This document shows positions 32,967 through 41,596 of a stretch of 64,000 nt of DNA, one piece after another; within the stretch, counting starts at the first letter, position 1, and each line of letters starts with the position of its first letter. Under the pieces are notes generated by a model. The model was not told where the DNA came from and did no database searches. It saw only the letters and a list, made by a program, of their open reading frames with translations. Origin of the DNA: Brevibacterium marinum (GTDB taxonomy: Bacteria > Actinomycetota > Actinomycetes > Actinomycetales > Brevibacteriaceae); NCBI RefSeq assembly GCF_011927955.1, contig NZ_JAATJN010000001.1:2728001-2792000 (forward strand), written 5' to 3'. Both the position numbers and the translations under genes were made by a program.

Positions 32967-33923
32967 TCAGCCCTGGGCGGAGAGGACGTCGATGACGAAC
33001 ACGAGGGTGGCGTTGCCGGGGATGTTCGGCGGGCTGCCCTGTTCCCCGTACCCCTTGTCCGGTGGGACGACGAGGACGATCTGGCTGCCGACCTTGGTCC
33101 CGACCAGGCCTTCGTTCCAGCCGTCGATGACCTGGGCCTGTCCGACCGGGTCGACGGCGAAGGGCCCGCGTCCATCCTGCCAGCTGGAGTCGAAGGACTT
33201 CGAATTGTCGTCCCAGAGCCAGCCGGAGTAGTGCACGGCCACGCTCTGGCCCTCCTTGACCTTCGGACCCTCACCCTCGATCGTCGTGTAGGTCTCGAGC
33301 TCCTTCGGGGCCTTGCCCTTGGGCTTCGAGATGGAGGGCTCGCCGTTGTCGGCCCGGGTGACGGTGACGGGGTTGTCCGACTGGTCGACCTTCTCGCCCT
33401 CTGCATGTGTCAGCGGCTTGGTGGTCTTCTCGATGTCGATGACGTAGACGAGGGTCTGCGCCGGCTGGCCCTGCTGTGCGCTGCCGTTGAGGGACATGAG
33501 GACCCGCGAACCGACCTTGGTGTCGATGAGGGCATTGTAGAGTTCCTCGGAGATCTGGCCCTTGTCCATGGGGAAACCGGCCGGGGACTTCGAATCATAG
33601 CTCGACTCGATCTCCTCACCGCTGGTGCCCGAGACCAGGGTCATCTGTGCGGTGACCTGCTCACCGTCTGCGACCGTGTCCCCATCGCCCTCGCTGATGA
33701 CCGATTTGCCGGTCTCGTCCACGACCAGGGGCGCTTCGAAGCTGACCTTCGGCTTCTCGCCGAACTCGCCCTCGACCGTGACGTCGTCGAGGCTGCTCGA
33801 CTTCGCGTCCTGAGGTGCGACGGATGCCGGGGCACTTGCGGTGTCCTCCGCCTCGTCCCCCTGCCCGCAGGCGGACAGTGCCAGGGTGGCGGCCGCGATG
33901 ACGGCGAGCACTTTTGAGCGCAC
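32967..33923 (-). CDS. FKBP-type peptidyl-prolyl isomerase lipoprotein
   Basis: A 318-aa lipoprotein for folding exported proteins. Signal peptide with lipobox L-S-A-C, acylated Cys19, then a short linker. Two FKBP-like domains: a divergent one (about 50-155) and a complete one (about 205-318) with V-A-V-H-Y-S-G-W, V-I-D-G-W-N-E-G-L-V-G-T-K-V-G-S and P-P-D-K-G-Y-G. GTG at 33923 is preferred because AAAGGAA precedes it. It lies directly after pafA, as in other Micrococcales. Confidence 0.92.
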   Translation of the reverse strand: MRSKVLAVIAAATLALSACGQGDEAEDTASAPASVAPQDAKSSSLDDVTVEGEFGEKPKVSFEAPLVVDETGKSVISEGDGDTVADGEQVTAQMTLVSGTSGEEIESSYDSKSPAGFPMDKGQISEELYNALIDTKVGSRVLMSLNGSAQQGQPAQTLVYVIDIEKTTKPLTHAEGEKVDQSDNPVTVTRADNGEPSISKPKGKAPKELETYTTIEGEGPKVKEGQSVAVHYSGWLWDDNSKSFDSSWQDGRGPFAVDPVGQAQVIDGWNEGLVGTKVGSQIVLVVPPDKGYGEQGSPPNIPGNATLVFVIDVLSAQG

Positions 33924-33959
33924 GTGGTTCCTTTCGTTCAAGACCGGATCACTGAGATC

Positions 33960-35363
33960 TTACAGGCCGGAGATGAGTGCCTGCGCCTGCGGGTGCGTCG
34001 GTTCGAAGGGGTTCTTCAGCGCCACGGCCCGACCGGATTCGTCGTTGAGCCGCAGATGCACCCAGTCGACCGTGTAGTCACGACGTGCCTCGTGCGCGGC
34101 TCGGACGAATTCACCGCGCACAGCCGCTCGGGTCGTCGCCGGTGGGATGTCCTTGGCACGTTCGCGGGCTTCGCCCGAGACCAGGTTCTTGGCCATCCCC
34201 GACCGCTCCAATTTGGGGAACAGGCCCGTGCTCGGGGTGATGTCGTGGTAGGCGATGTCGAGCCGAGAGATCCGCGGATCGGTGACATCGTCGATGCCGC
34301 GCGCCATCGCCCGGTCGACGAGGGCCTTCTTCATCACCCAGTCGATCTCGTGGTCGACGGTCGAGAAGTCCTGAGCCGAGACGGCCTCGAGCATCCGGGA
34401 CCACAGGTCGATGACGTATTCGGCCATCCCATCGTCGCCGAGGCTGTGGTCGCCGTTCTCCACGAGGCGCTGAGCGCGGTCGCGGTAGTCGGTGAGCAGG
34501 TTCAGCGGCGTGATCGTCGTCCCGTCCGTGCGTTCGAGCGGCACCGATCCGGTGAGATCCCTGGCGACGAGGCGGATGTCGCGGACCGGGTGCCGCAGTC
34601 CGTGTTCAGGGATACGTGCGCCCTGTTCGATGAGATCGAGGATGAGGACGGCGGAGCCGATCTTGAGCGCCGAGGTGGCCGTCGACATCGAGGAGTCACC
34701 GACGATGACGTGGAGGCGGCGGTACTTCTCCGCGTCGGCGTGCGGTTCGTCACGGGCGTTGATGATCGGACGTGATCGTGTCGTGGCCGAGGACAGTCCC
34801 TCCCACATCACATCGGAGCGGCCCGAGAGTCCGAACATCATCTCTGACCGGTTGACCTCCGCGTCCGGCTGGATCGAGGACTGCGCGGGGATGATGGCAC
34901 CGGCGCCGACGAGCAGCTGGCGGGAGACGAGGAACGGCAGCAGCACCGTCGTCAGGCGGTTGAAGTCGAGGTTGCGGCGGATCAGGAAGTTCTCGTGGGA
35001 GCCGTAGGAGTTCCCCGCCGCATCCGTATTGTTCTTGACCATGTGGATGCGACCGCCGAGGCCGTCGTCCTCGATGCTCGCCTGTGCCTGATCCAGCAGG
35101 TCGATCATCAGGGATTCGCCGGCGCGGTCCTGAACGAGCAGGTCCGTCAGGTTGTCGCATTCGGCGGTGGCGTACTCGGGGTGGGACCCGACGTCGAGGT
35201 AGAGACGGGAGCCGTTGGGCAGGAACACGTTCGATGAGCGTCCCCATTCGACGATGGGCCGGAACAGATATCTGGCGATCTCCTCCGGGCCGATGCGGCG
35301 GTCGCCCGCGCCGGCCGAATGAGCGAGTCCGTATTCGGTCTCGAGTCCGTAGATCCTGGCCAT
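33960..35363 (-). CDS. pafA: Pup-protein ligase PafA
   Basis: A 467-aa glutamine-synthetase-fold ligase that phosphorylates the C-terminal Glu of Pup and joins it to lysines of target proteins. The N-terminal metal/ATP motif Y-G-L-E-T-E-Y-G-L (5-13) carries Glu8 and Glu10; Asp57 in Y-L-D-V-G is in the position of the catalytic Asp; R-L-H-V-I-V-G-D-S-S-M-S lines the ATP site. ATG at 35363 is set by GGGAGGG and fits the family start. It overlaps by one base (TGATG) the stop of a PrcA-like remnant, exactly as it would follow an intact prcA. Confidence 0.96.
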   Translation of the reverse strand: MARIYGLETEYGLAHSAGAGDRRIGPEEIARYLFRPIVEWGRSSNVFLPNGSRLYLDVGSHPEYATAECDNLTDLLVQDRAGESLMIDLLDQAQASIEDDGLGGRIHMVKNNTDAAGNSYGSHENFLIRRNLDFNRLTTVLLPFLVSRQLLVGAGAIIPAQSSIQPDAEVNRSEMMFGLSGRSDVMWEGLSSATTRSRPIINARDEPHADAEKYRRLHVIVGDSSMSTATSALKIGSAVLILDLIEQGARIPEHGLRHPVRDIRLVARDLTGSVPLERTDGTTITPLNLLTDYRDRAQRLVENGDHSLGDDGMAEYVIDLWSRMLEAVSAQDFSTVDHEIDWVMKKALVDRAMARGIDDVTDPRISRLDIAYHDITPSTGLFPKLERSGMAKNLVSGEARERAKDIPPATTRAAVRGEFVRAAHEARRDYTVDWVHLRLNDESGRAVALKNPFEPTHPQAQALISGL

Positions 35364-35458
35364 CAGCCCTCCCACAGTCGGGTCATCGCGGGGTCTCCGA
35401 GTCGTCTGAAGGTGCGGTGACGGTTGGCGCTCCGGTCGAGCACCGCTGCATCGTCGTC
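35363..35458 (-). pseudogene. Remnant of proteasome alpha subunit gene prcA (C-terminal tail)
   Basis: In the frame that ends at TGA 35363-35365 the last 31 codons include AVLDRSANRHRTFRRL followed by G-D-P-A-M-T-R-L-W-E-G. From memory this matches the conserved PrcA tail of actinomycetes (AVLDANRPRRAFRRI in M. tuberculosis) allowing for small gaps. Position is also right: immediately before pafA, with overlapping stop and start. The rest of PrcA is missing; further upstream the frame is not PrcA-like. Confidence 0.7.
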
Positions 35459-35526
35459 CCCGCCCGGGCGAGGACGACGAAGGAATGGCTCGTCGAACTC
35501 AGAAATGCAGGAGAGAACCCCGACAT
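35383..35526 (-). pseudogene. Short ORF at the prcB position (possible PrcB N-terminal remnant)
   Basis: ATG at 35526 lies one base after the pup stop, where prcB starts in complete loci. It opens a 47-codon ORF starting MSGFSPAFLSSTSHSF. This Ser-rich opening loosely resembles PrcB propeptides, and a G-T-T triplet follows at residues 23-25, as at the PrcB processing site. After that the sequence is unlike PrcB and the ORF ends at 35383 within the PrcA-like segment in another frame. It may still be translated as a small peptide. PrcB origin is less certain than PrcA origin. Confidence 0.45.
35451..35480. repeat. Near-perfect 30-base palindrome at the prcBA scar
   Basis: TCGTCGTCC (35451-35459) pairs with GGACGACGA (35472-35480); the centre CGCCCGGGCG is itself palindromic. 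As RNA it forms a very stable hairpin between pup and pafA, able to attenuate pafA or protect pup mRNA. It coincides with the junction of the two remnant frames. Confidence 0.7.
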
Positions 35527-35527
35527 C

Positions 35528-35719
35528 TCATTGGCCGCCCTTCTGGACGAAGTTGCGCACGAACTCCTCCGCGTTCGATTCCAGCACGCCGTCGATCTCG
35601 TCGAGGATCGAGTCGACGTTCTGCGTGTTGACCTGACCCTGCACAGCCTCGGGCGGGCCAGCCGGTGGCTCTCCGCCGCCGGCCGAGTGGTCCTTGTTCA
35701 CCTGCTCCTGGGAACTCAT
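35528..35719 (-). CDS. pup: Prokaryotic ubiquitin-like protein Pup
   Basis: A 63-aa disordered protein tag that PafA attaches to lysines. The N-terminal half is Gly/Pro/Gln-rich; the C-terminal half has the Mpa/ARC-binding helix (D-S-I-L-D-E-I-D-G-V-L-E-S-N-A-E-E-F-V-R) and ends G-G-Q. The terminal Gln must be deamidated to Glu by Dop before use. The start is ATG at 35719 behind AGAGG, one base after the dop stop. No prcB or prcA follows. Confidence 0.97.
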   Translation of the reverse strand: MSSQEQVNKDHSAGGGEPPAGPPEAVQGQVNTQNVDSILDEIDGVLESNAEEFVRNFVQKGGQ

Positions 35720-35720
35720 C

Positions 35721-37256
35721 TCACACCTCTTTCTCGTTCTTCGCTGTCAGTCTATCCACTCCGAGCGCACGCAGCAGCGCTTCCGCGTCGTGCACATCGG
35801 CCAGTCTGGTTTCGAGGAGTTCGCGATTGCCCTTGAGAGGTTCGCCCATCGGCAGACGCACGATCCCGTACTCCCCCGCGTCGAGGACCAGCGAGTCCCA
35901 ACTCGCTGCCACCAGCGAGTCCGAGAATCGGGTCACGGCCAAGGACCGCAGGTAGGCGCGGGTTCCGTCGGGTGCGCTGCGCACAGCCGCGGCGACCTCT
36001 TCGTCGGTGGTCGTCCTCCGGATCCGTCCGGCCTTCTCCAGCTTGTGGAACAGCCCCTTCTCCGGCCTCACATCGTGGTACTGGACGTCGACCAGGGCAA
36101 GCTTCGGGTGGTCCCACTCGATGTTCTCCTTCTGCCGGTAGCCTTCGAGCAGGACCCATTTGGCGACCCAGTCGATCGAGTCGGCAAGACTGCGGGGATC
36201 GGTGGCCAAGCCGTTGAGGAGCCGCTTCCATTCGCCGAGGACCTCGCGAGTGTCCGGGTCGTCGCCTGCGTGTTCGAGGCAGGCGACGTGATACATGTCC
36301 AGGATCTCGAGAGCCGTCATCGAGGTGCCGTCGGACAGAGGCAGCTTCGTGCTCAGACTGAGGTCATGGCTGACGTCCCACAGCGACTGCAGCGGGTCGG
36401 CGAGCTCGATCCTGGGGGCCAGTCCGGCTTCGATGAGGCCGAGGACCAGGGAAGTCGAGCCGAAGCGGACCAGTGTGGCCGGTTCGGCCATCGTCGCGTC
36501 GCCGATGATGACATGCAGTCTGCGATATTTCGCGGGATCGGCATGGGGTTCGTCGCGGGTGTTGACGATCGGTCGGCGCAGAGTGGTCTCGAGGCCCACC
36601 TCGGCTTCGAAGAAGTCCGCACGCGAAGAGATCTGGAAGCCCGCGGTCTCGGCCTCGCGCCCGATTCCCACCCGACCGGCCCCGCAGAGGATCTGACGGG
36701 TGACGAAGAACGGGATCAGCCCCGAAACGAGGGCGTCGAACTCCACCGAACGGTCGACGAGGTAGTTCTCGTGGGTGCCGTAGGACGCCCCCTTCGAATC
36801 GGTGTTGTTCTTGTACAGGTTGACCGGTTCGTCCGAGGCTTCGAGGCTGCGGACCGAGGCCAGAGCCACGAGGTCTCCCGCTCGGTCGTAGGTCACGAGG
36901 TCACGCGGAGTCAGCACCTCCGGTGAGGAGTACTCCGGGTGTGCATGATCGACGTAGTAGCGGGCCCCGTTCTCAGTCACGACATTGGCCAGATACTGCG
37001 TTTCGACGGACTCCTGCGGCATGTGCGTCAGCTGCGAGATGTCGGCATCGGCGACATTCATGAAGAAGCCGCGCGCATCGGCCAGCGGTGACTCGGTGGC
37101 GAAGTCCCAGAAGTTCTGAGACGACTTCAACCCCCGCGGCCCCGCATAGGCATCGACGACACGCGCCGAGTCACGCATCGGGTTCGCCCCCGGGTTGCCC
37201 GGCTGGCTGAGTCCGAACTCGGTCTCGGACCCCATCACACGGTGGACACTGAGCAT
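35721..37256 (-). CDS. dop: Pup deamidase/depupylase Dop
   Basis: A 511-aa PafA paralogue that deamidates Pup-Gln to Pup-Glu and removes Pup from tagged proteins. The opening V-M-G-S-E-T-E-F-G-L-S-Q-P-G is the Dop version of the nucleotide motif; an insertion at about 40-75 corresponds to the Dop loop absent from PafA; R-L-H-V-I-I-G-D-A-T-M-A follows. Start ATG at 37256 behind GAGGGAG. Divergent from the DUF3054 gene, with only 31 bases between them. Confidence 0.95.
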   Translation of the reverse strand: MLSVHRVMGSETEFGLSQPGNPGANPMRDSARVVDAYAGPRGLKSSQNFWDFATESPLADARGFFMNVADADISQLTHMPQESVETQYLANVVTENGARYYVDHAHPEYSSPEVLTPRDLVTYDRAGDLVALASVRSLEASDEPVNLYKNNTDSKGASYGTHENYLVDRSVEFDALVSGLIPFFVTRQILCGAGRVGIGREAETAGFQISSRADFFEAEVGLETTLRRPIVNTRDEPHADPAKYRRLHVIIGDATMAEPATLVRFGSTSLVLGLIEAGLAPRIELADPLQSLWDVSHDLSLSTKLPLSDGTSMTALEILDMYHVACLEHAGDDPDTREVLGEWKRLLNGLATDPRSLADSIDWVAKWVLLEGYRQKENIEWDHPKLALVDVQYHDVRPEKGLFHKLEKAGRIRRTTTDEEVAAAVRSAPDGTRAYLRSLAVTRFSDSLVAASWDSLVLDAGEYGIVRLPMGEPLKGNRELLETRLADVHDAEALLRALGVDRLTAKNEKEV

Positions 37257-37287
37257 CTGAACTCCCTCTAACGTTTAGACTCGGGAT

Positions 37288-37698
37288 GTGGCTGCGAAGA
37301 AATCTCATCTCCCGATCGCGTTGATCGTCGACCTCATCCTGGTCGTTCTATTCACCATCATCGGTCATTACACACATTCTCATAATCTCGACCCTCAGGG
37401 GCTCCTGACCACAGCGTGGCCGTTCCTGGCCGGACTCGTCCTGGCCTGGCTGCTCTCAGCGGTCTGGGACCGTCCGATCGCTCCGCTGGCCACGGGAGCC
37501 GGCGTCTGGGCGATCACGATCCTGCTCGGGCTCGTCATCCGCGGCGCCACCGGTGCCGGTGGCGACCCTGGTGTGGTTCCCGTGAGCTTCATGATCGTAG
37601 CCACGAGCTTCAATCTCATCACCCTGCTCGGCTGGCGGATCATCGCCACGGCCGTGACCGGTGGCGGAACCGGCACTCGGCGTCGCCGCCGCCACTGA
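37288..37698 (+). CDS. DUF3054 membrane protein
   Basis: A 136-aa protein with four hydrophobic helices and a basic C-terminal R-R-R-R-R-H tail. Family function is unknown. The start is leaderless: TAGACT (37276-37281) is six bases before GTG 37288. TCTAA-CGT-TTAGA (37267-37279) in the 31-base divergent region offers face-to-face -10 boxes for this gene and dop. Confidence 0.82.
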   Translation: MAAKKSHLPIALIVDLILVVLFTIIGHYTHSHNLDPQGLLTTAWPFLAGLVLAWLLSAVWDRPIAPLATGAGVWAITILLGLVIRGATGAGGDPGVVPVSFMIVATSFNLITLLGWRIIATAVTGGGTGTRRRRRH

Positions 37699-37712
37699 CC
37701 AGAGCCACGGAT

Positions 37713-37752
37713 CCGATCTGGTCGGAGAGCTGCTCGCCTCAGACCAGATCGG
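37713..37752. terminator. Terminator between DUF3054 and arc
   Basis: Perfect 11-bp inverted repeat CCGATCTGGTC / GACCAGATCGG with an 18-base loop between convergent genes. The right arm covers the last codons of arc. Confidence 0.55.
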
Positions 37753-39391
37753 AGTCCGGGGACACCTCGACGATGTCGGTCTCCAGCGGCACCGCAGGTG
37801 CACCACGGGTCGTGTCCAGGTGCATCATCCGCAGGTGGGTGACCCGTTCGCCCTTGCGGCCGGAGATCCGCGCCCACTCATCGGGATTCGTTGTGTTGGG
37901 CAGGTCCTCGTGTTCGCTGAATTCCTCCGCGATGGCCTCTTCGAAGTGCTCCGGATGCAGGCCACGCTCACCGGTCTCGAGCAGCGATTTGATCGCGGCC
38001 TTCTTCGCCCGGTCGACGATGTTGTGGATCATGGCCCCGGAGGCGAAGTCCGAGAAGTGGAGGACCTCCTGCGACCCGTCGGCATAGGTCACCTCGACGA
38101 ACTCGTTCTCCGGTGACTGTGCGTACATGCGATCGACGCAGAACGAGATCAGAGCCGAGACCGCCTCGGCGGAGGTCTCGTGACCGGACAGCACGCTCGC
38201 ATGCAGCGGCAGCTCGTCGGTGAGGTACTTCTCGTAGATGTCGCGGGCTGCAGCGACGTCGGGACGTTCTATGCGGATCTTGACATCGAGACGGCCGGGC
38301 CGCAGGATCGCCGGGTCGATGAGATCCTCACGGTTCGAGGCACCGATGACGATGACGTTGTCGAGCTTTTCGACCCCATCGATCTCGGTCAGCAGCTGCG
38401 GCACGATGGTCGTCTCCACATCGGAGGACTTGCCGGTGCCGCGAGTGCGGAAGAGGGATTCCATCTCGTCGAAGAAGACGACGACGGGGAAACCGGCCGA
38501 GGCCTTCTCCCTGGCGCGAGCGAAGATGAGACGGAGCTGGCGTTCGGTCTCTCCGACGTACTTGTCGAGCAGCTCGGGGCCCTTGATGTTGAGGAAGTAC
38601 GTCTTCCGGGACTGCCCGGCACCCGTCCGGTCGGCCAGTGAGTTGGCCACGGCCTTCGCGATCAGGGTCTTGCCGCAGCCGGGAGGACCGTAGAGCAGAA
38701 TGCCCTTCGGCGGTTTGAGTCCGTGCTCGGTGTAGAGCTCCGGATGTTCGAAGGGCAGCTCCACGGCATCCTTGATCTGACCGATCTGATCGGCCAGGCC
38801 TCCGATGTCGGAGTAGGTGATGTCCGGGACCTCTTCGAGCAGCAGTGAGGAGACTTCGGGCTTCTCCACCACCTGGAGGGCATAGTGAGTGCGCGTGTCG
38901 ACGACCACGGCATCACCGACGCGAAGACCCGCATCGATGAGGTCCTCGCCGAGGACGAAGACCTGTTCGTCGTCTCCGGGAGCACCGACGAGGATCCTTG
39001 TGTCGTCGACGAATTCGCGTACGTTGACCACGGAGCCGACCGGGGGGAAGGAGCCGGTCCCGATGATGACCAGGCCCTCCGAGAGAAGGATGTCCGTTCC
39101 CGCTCGCAACTGCGCCGGTTCCACCTCGGGTCCGACCGCCACACGCATTCTGCGTCCGCCGACGATGACGTCCGCGGTCACTCCGTTCTCGCTCAGCGCC
39201 ACGAGGGTGCCCCAGTTGTTGGGCGGCTCGGTGAGGCGGCGGGCCTCTTCCTTGATCCGGTTCAGCTCGTCTCGCGCCGTGCGGAGGGTCTTCGAGAGGG
39301 CCTCGTTGCGTTTGCCGGCGCTGAAGAGCTGTTGGCGCAATGACGCCGTGTCCTCGCGCAGTCGTTTGACTTCGGTCGTGGTTTCGGTCAT
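37739..39391 (-). CDS. arc: AAA ATPase ARC/Mpa (pupylation-dependent unfoldase)
   Basis: A 550-aa hexameric unfoldase. An N-terminal coiled coil (about 5-52) binds Pup, two OB folds follow (about 60-175), then an AAA domain with Walker A GPPGCGKT (235-242), Walker B F-F-D-E-M-E (306-311) and an R-finger region. The C-terminus ends V-E-V-S-P-D-S-D-L-V and lacks the GQYL-type motif by which Mpa opens the 20S proteasome, consistent with the missing prcBA. ATG at 39391 overlaps the trmI stop (ATGA) and has AAGGAGG upstream. Substrate candidates include ferritin, by analogy to C. glutamicum. Confidence 0.95.
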   Translation of the reverse strand: MTETTTEVKRLREDTASLRQQLFSAGKRNEALSKTLRTARDELNRIKEEARRLTEPPNNWGTLVALSENGVTADVIVGGRRMRVAVGPEVEPAQLRAGTDILLSEGLVIIGTGSFPPVGSVVNVREFVDDTRILVGAPGDDEQVFVLGEDLIDAGLRVGDAVVVDTRTHYALQVVEKPEVSSLLLEEVPDITYSDIGGLADQIGQIKDAVELPFEHPELYTEHGLKPPKGILLYGPPGCGKTLIAKAVANSLADRTGAGQSRKTYFLNIKGPELLDKYVGETERQLRLIFARAREKASAGFPVVVFFDEMESLFRTRGTGKSSDVETTIVPQLLTEIDGVEKLDNVIVIGASNREDLIDPAILRPGRLDVKIRIERPDVAAARDIYEKYLTDELPLHASVLSGHETSAEAVSALISFCVDRMYAQSPENEFVEVTYADGSQEVLHFSDFASGAMIHNIVDRAKKAAIKSLLETGERGLHPEHFEEAIAEEFSEHEDLPNTTNPDEWARISGRKGERVTHLRMMHLDTTRGAPAVPLETDIVEVSPDSDLV

Positions 39392-40389
39392 TGATCCTCC
39401 TTTTGGTCCAAACGCTTTCCCGCCTCGCGCATCACGCGTCGCAGCTTCTTTCCCTTGGCGACTCGTGCACCGACGGCTTCCTCGGTGACTTCCGGCTGCG
39501 TCCATGCGTCCACGTCTTCGCTCGCGGCCGGGGAGCCCTGGGGCCGTCGCTTCTTCTCCAGGGGTGCCACTCCGGGTGCCATACGGCGTGCCATGACCAG
39601 GAAGCCCGTGTGCGCGATCATCCGGTGGTCCGGTCGCACGGCGAGTCCGTCGACGTGCCAGCCGCGGATCATGGCCTCCATCGACTGCGGTTCGCTGAAG
39701 CACCGGGTGGCTCGAAGCGCCTCGACGAAGCGTGAGAGCTGCGGGACGGTCGCGACATAGGCGATGACCGCTCCCCCGGGGGCCAGTGCCTCGGTCACCG
39801 CCTCGAGGGTGTTCCAGGGGGTGAGCATATCCAGGACGACGCGGTCGACGGTGCCGGGCTCGTGGGCGGCCGGAAGCTCGTCGCAGAGATCCCCGACGGT
39901 CACGGACCAGTTGTCCGGGCGGCCGTCGAAGAAGTCGGCGATGTTGCCGGCGGCGATGTGGGCGAACTCCTCCCGGAGTTCGAAGGAATGGACGCCGCCT
40001 GTGGGGCCGACGGCGCGCAGCAGCGCCATGGACAGCGCCCCGGACCCGACCCCGGCCTCGACGACCACCGCCCCGGGGAAGATGTCGCCGAGGGTGACGA
40101 TGAGCCCGGAGTCCTTGGGGTAGACGACGGCGGCACCGCGCGGCATCGACAGGACGAAGTCCTCATACCGTGGACGGAAGATCTGGAAGTCGATGCCTCC
40201 GGTGTTCGTCACGATGATGCCCTCGGTCCGGCCGATGATGTCGTCGTGCTCGATGAGTCCCTTATGCGTGTGGAACAGCTCTCCGGGAGCGAGCACAATG
40301 GTGTGCATTCGGCCCTTGGGATCGGTGAGCTGGATCTTCTCGCCGGTCTTCAGAGCCCGGCGGGGTTCGGTATGGCTTGCCTCAGTCAT
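39388..40389 (-). CDS. trmI: tRNA (adenine-58-N1)-methyltransferase TrmI
   Basis: A 333-aa SAM-dependent enzyme that makes m1A58 in the tRNA T-loop. An N-terminal beta domain is followed by a Rossmann methyltransferase fold with E-A-G-V-G-S-G-A-L-S (SAM binding) and L-D-M-L-T-P-W (catalytic region). The C-terminal 60 residues are basic. It sits next to arc as in M. tuberculosis (Rv2118c). The start is ATG at 40389; a -10-like TAGAGT lies some 15 bases upstream. Confidence 0.94.
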   Translation of the reverse strand: MTEASHTEPRRALKTGEKIQLTDPKGRMHTIVLAPGELFHTHKGLIEHDDIIGRTEGIIVTNTGGIDFQIFRPRYEDFVLSMPRGAAVVYPKDSGLIVTLGDIFPGAVVVEAGVGSGALSMALLRAVGPTGGVHSFELREEFAHIAAGNIADFFDGRPDNWSVTVGDLCDELPAAHEPGTVDRVVLDMLTPWNTLEAVTEALAPGGAVIAYVATVPQLSRFVEALRATRCFSEPQSMEAMIRGWHVDGLAVRPDHRMIAHTGFLVMARRMAPGVAPLEKKRRPQGSPAASEDVDAWTQPEVTEEAVGARVAKGKKLRRVMREAGKRLDQKEDQ

Positions 40390-40435
40390 GATGTGTCCAC
40401 TCTACGCTGGTGAGAAGTGTCTGGGCACACCCGGC

Positions 40436-41596
40436 TCAGGCTGCGAGAAGCTCGTCGAAGAATTCCTGCAGGTCGATGACGCCGACGAGGGTGTTTCCGT
40501 CCATGACCAGGCTGAACTGCGCCTTGGGGCGGTGGGTCAGCGACTCGAGCAGATGGGGTGCGGTGATGTCCTTGGGCACGCCGATCCAGCCGGCCAGCTG
40601 TCGGGCGACTTCTCCGGCGGGAATCGGCTCCAATGACTCGGCCAGGCGTCCCGCCGCGGCGTGCCGGTCGACGAGTCCGTAGGGCAGGCCCTTCTGGTCG
40701 AGGACGACGATGAGGGTGCGTTCCTTCGCGTTGCCCAGCGTGTTCGCGTAGTCGAGCGTGTCGGCGAGATCGGCGTCCCAGGTGGCGGCGATAGCCGGCT
40801 GGATGACCTGTGAGAGCTCGTAGGTCTCCATCTTCCGGGCCCGCTTTGCATGCGTTGCGGCGTCACCCGCGGAGAACCAGAGCATGATGGCGATGAGTGA
40901 CATCCAAGCCACCTGCAGCGGATCCGGACGTTCTCCCGCCAGGAGCGGTGTGATGACCGACCAGCCGATGAATCCGACGGCGATGACCCGACCGACCCAG
41001 CTCGCCACGATCGTGCCCAGGTACTGCGAACCGGTCAGGCGCCACATCAGCGCCTGCAGCGCCCAGCCGCCGTCGAGCGGGATTCCGGGCAGCAGGTTGA
41101 TGGCGCCGAGGGCGACGTTGGCGAAGGTCACGGCGATGAGCAGCAGCCACGGCACCGAGGTCGGCGTGACCGCGCTCAAGCACCACCAGCCCAGCAGCGC
41201 CAGCACGATGTTGACGATCGGGCCGACGATGGAGATGACGAAGCTCGTGAACGCTGCCTTGTCGCGTGGATTCTCGACCTGCGGTTCGAACCGTGTGAAT
41301 CCGCCCCAGAGATTCAATTCGATCGCGGCGACCTTGAGCCCGTAGAACTGGCCCGCCACGCCGTGCGCCAGCTCATGGAGGAAGACGGAGGCGAAGAGCA
41401 GGACCGCGTATGCGAAGGCCACGAACCAGGCCCAGACGCCGAGGTCGGGACGGACGGTGTTCAGCCATGGGGCGAACAGGATCGTGATGACGATGGCGGC
41501 CAGGAACCACGACCAGGCCAGGATCACCGGGGCGCCGAGAACAGTCCCCAGGCGCAAGCCCGAAGAGGCACCTGTCTGGTGATTTTTCGCGGCCAT
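40436..41596 (-). CDS. Site-2 protease family M50 peptidase with CBS pair (Rip3-like)
   Basis: A 386-aa intramembrane zinc protease. It has about six membrane helices, the zinc motif HELAH (74-78), and the third ligand region N-L-L-P-G-I-P-L-D-G-G (about 167-177). The last 130 residues are a cytoplasmic CBS-domain pair that may sense nucleotides. Members cleave membrane-bound anti-sigma factors or signal remnants; the target here is unknown. ATG at 41596 with AGGA nine bases upstream. Confidence 0.9.
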   Translation of the reverse strand: MAAKNHQTGASSGLRLGTVLGAPVILAWSWFLAAIVITILFAPWLNTVRPDLGVWAWFVAFAYAVLLFASVFLHELAHGVAGQFYGLKVAAIELNLWGGFTRFEPQVENPRDKAAFTSFVISIVGPIVNIVLALLGWWCLSAVTPTSVPWLLLIAVTFANVALGAINLLPGIPLDGGWALQALMWRLTGSQYLGTIVASWVGRVIAVGFIGWSVITPLLAGERPDPLQVAWMSLIAIMLWFSAGDAATHAKRARKMETYELSQVIQPAIAATWDADLADTLDYANTLGNAKERTLIVVLDQKGLPYGLVDRHAAAGRLAESLEPIPAGEVARQLAGWIGVPKDITAPHLLESLTHRPKAQFSLVMDGNTLVGVIDLQEFFDELLAA

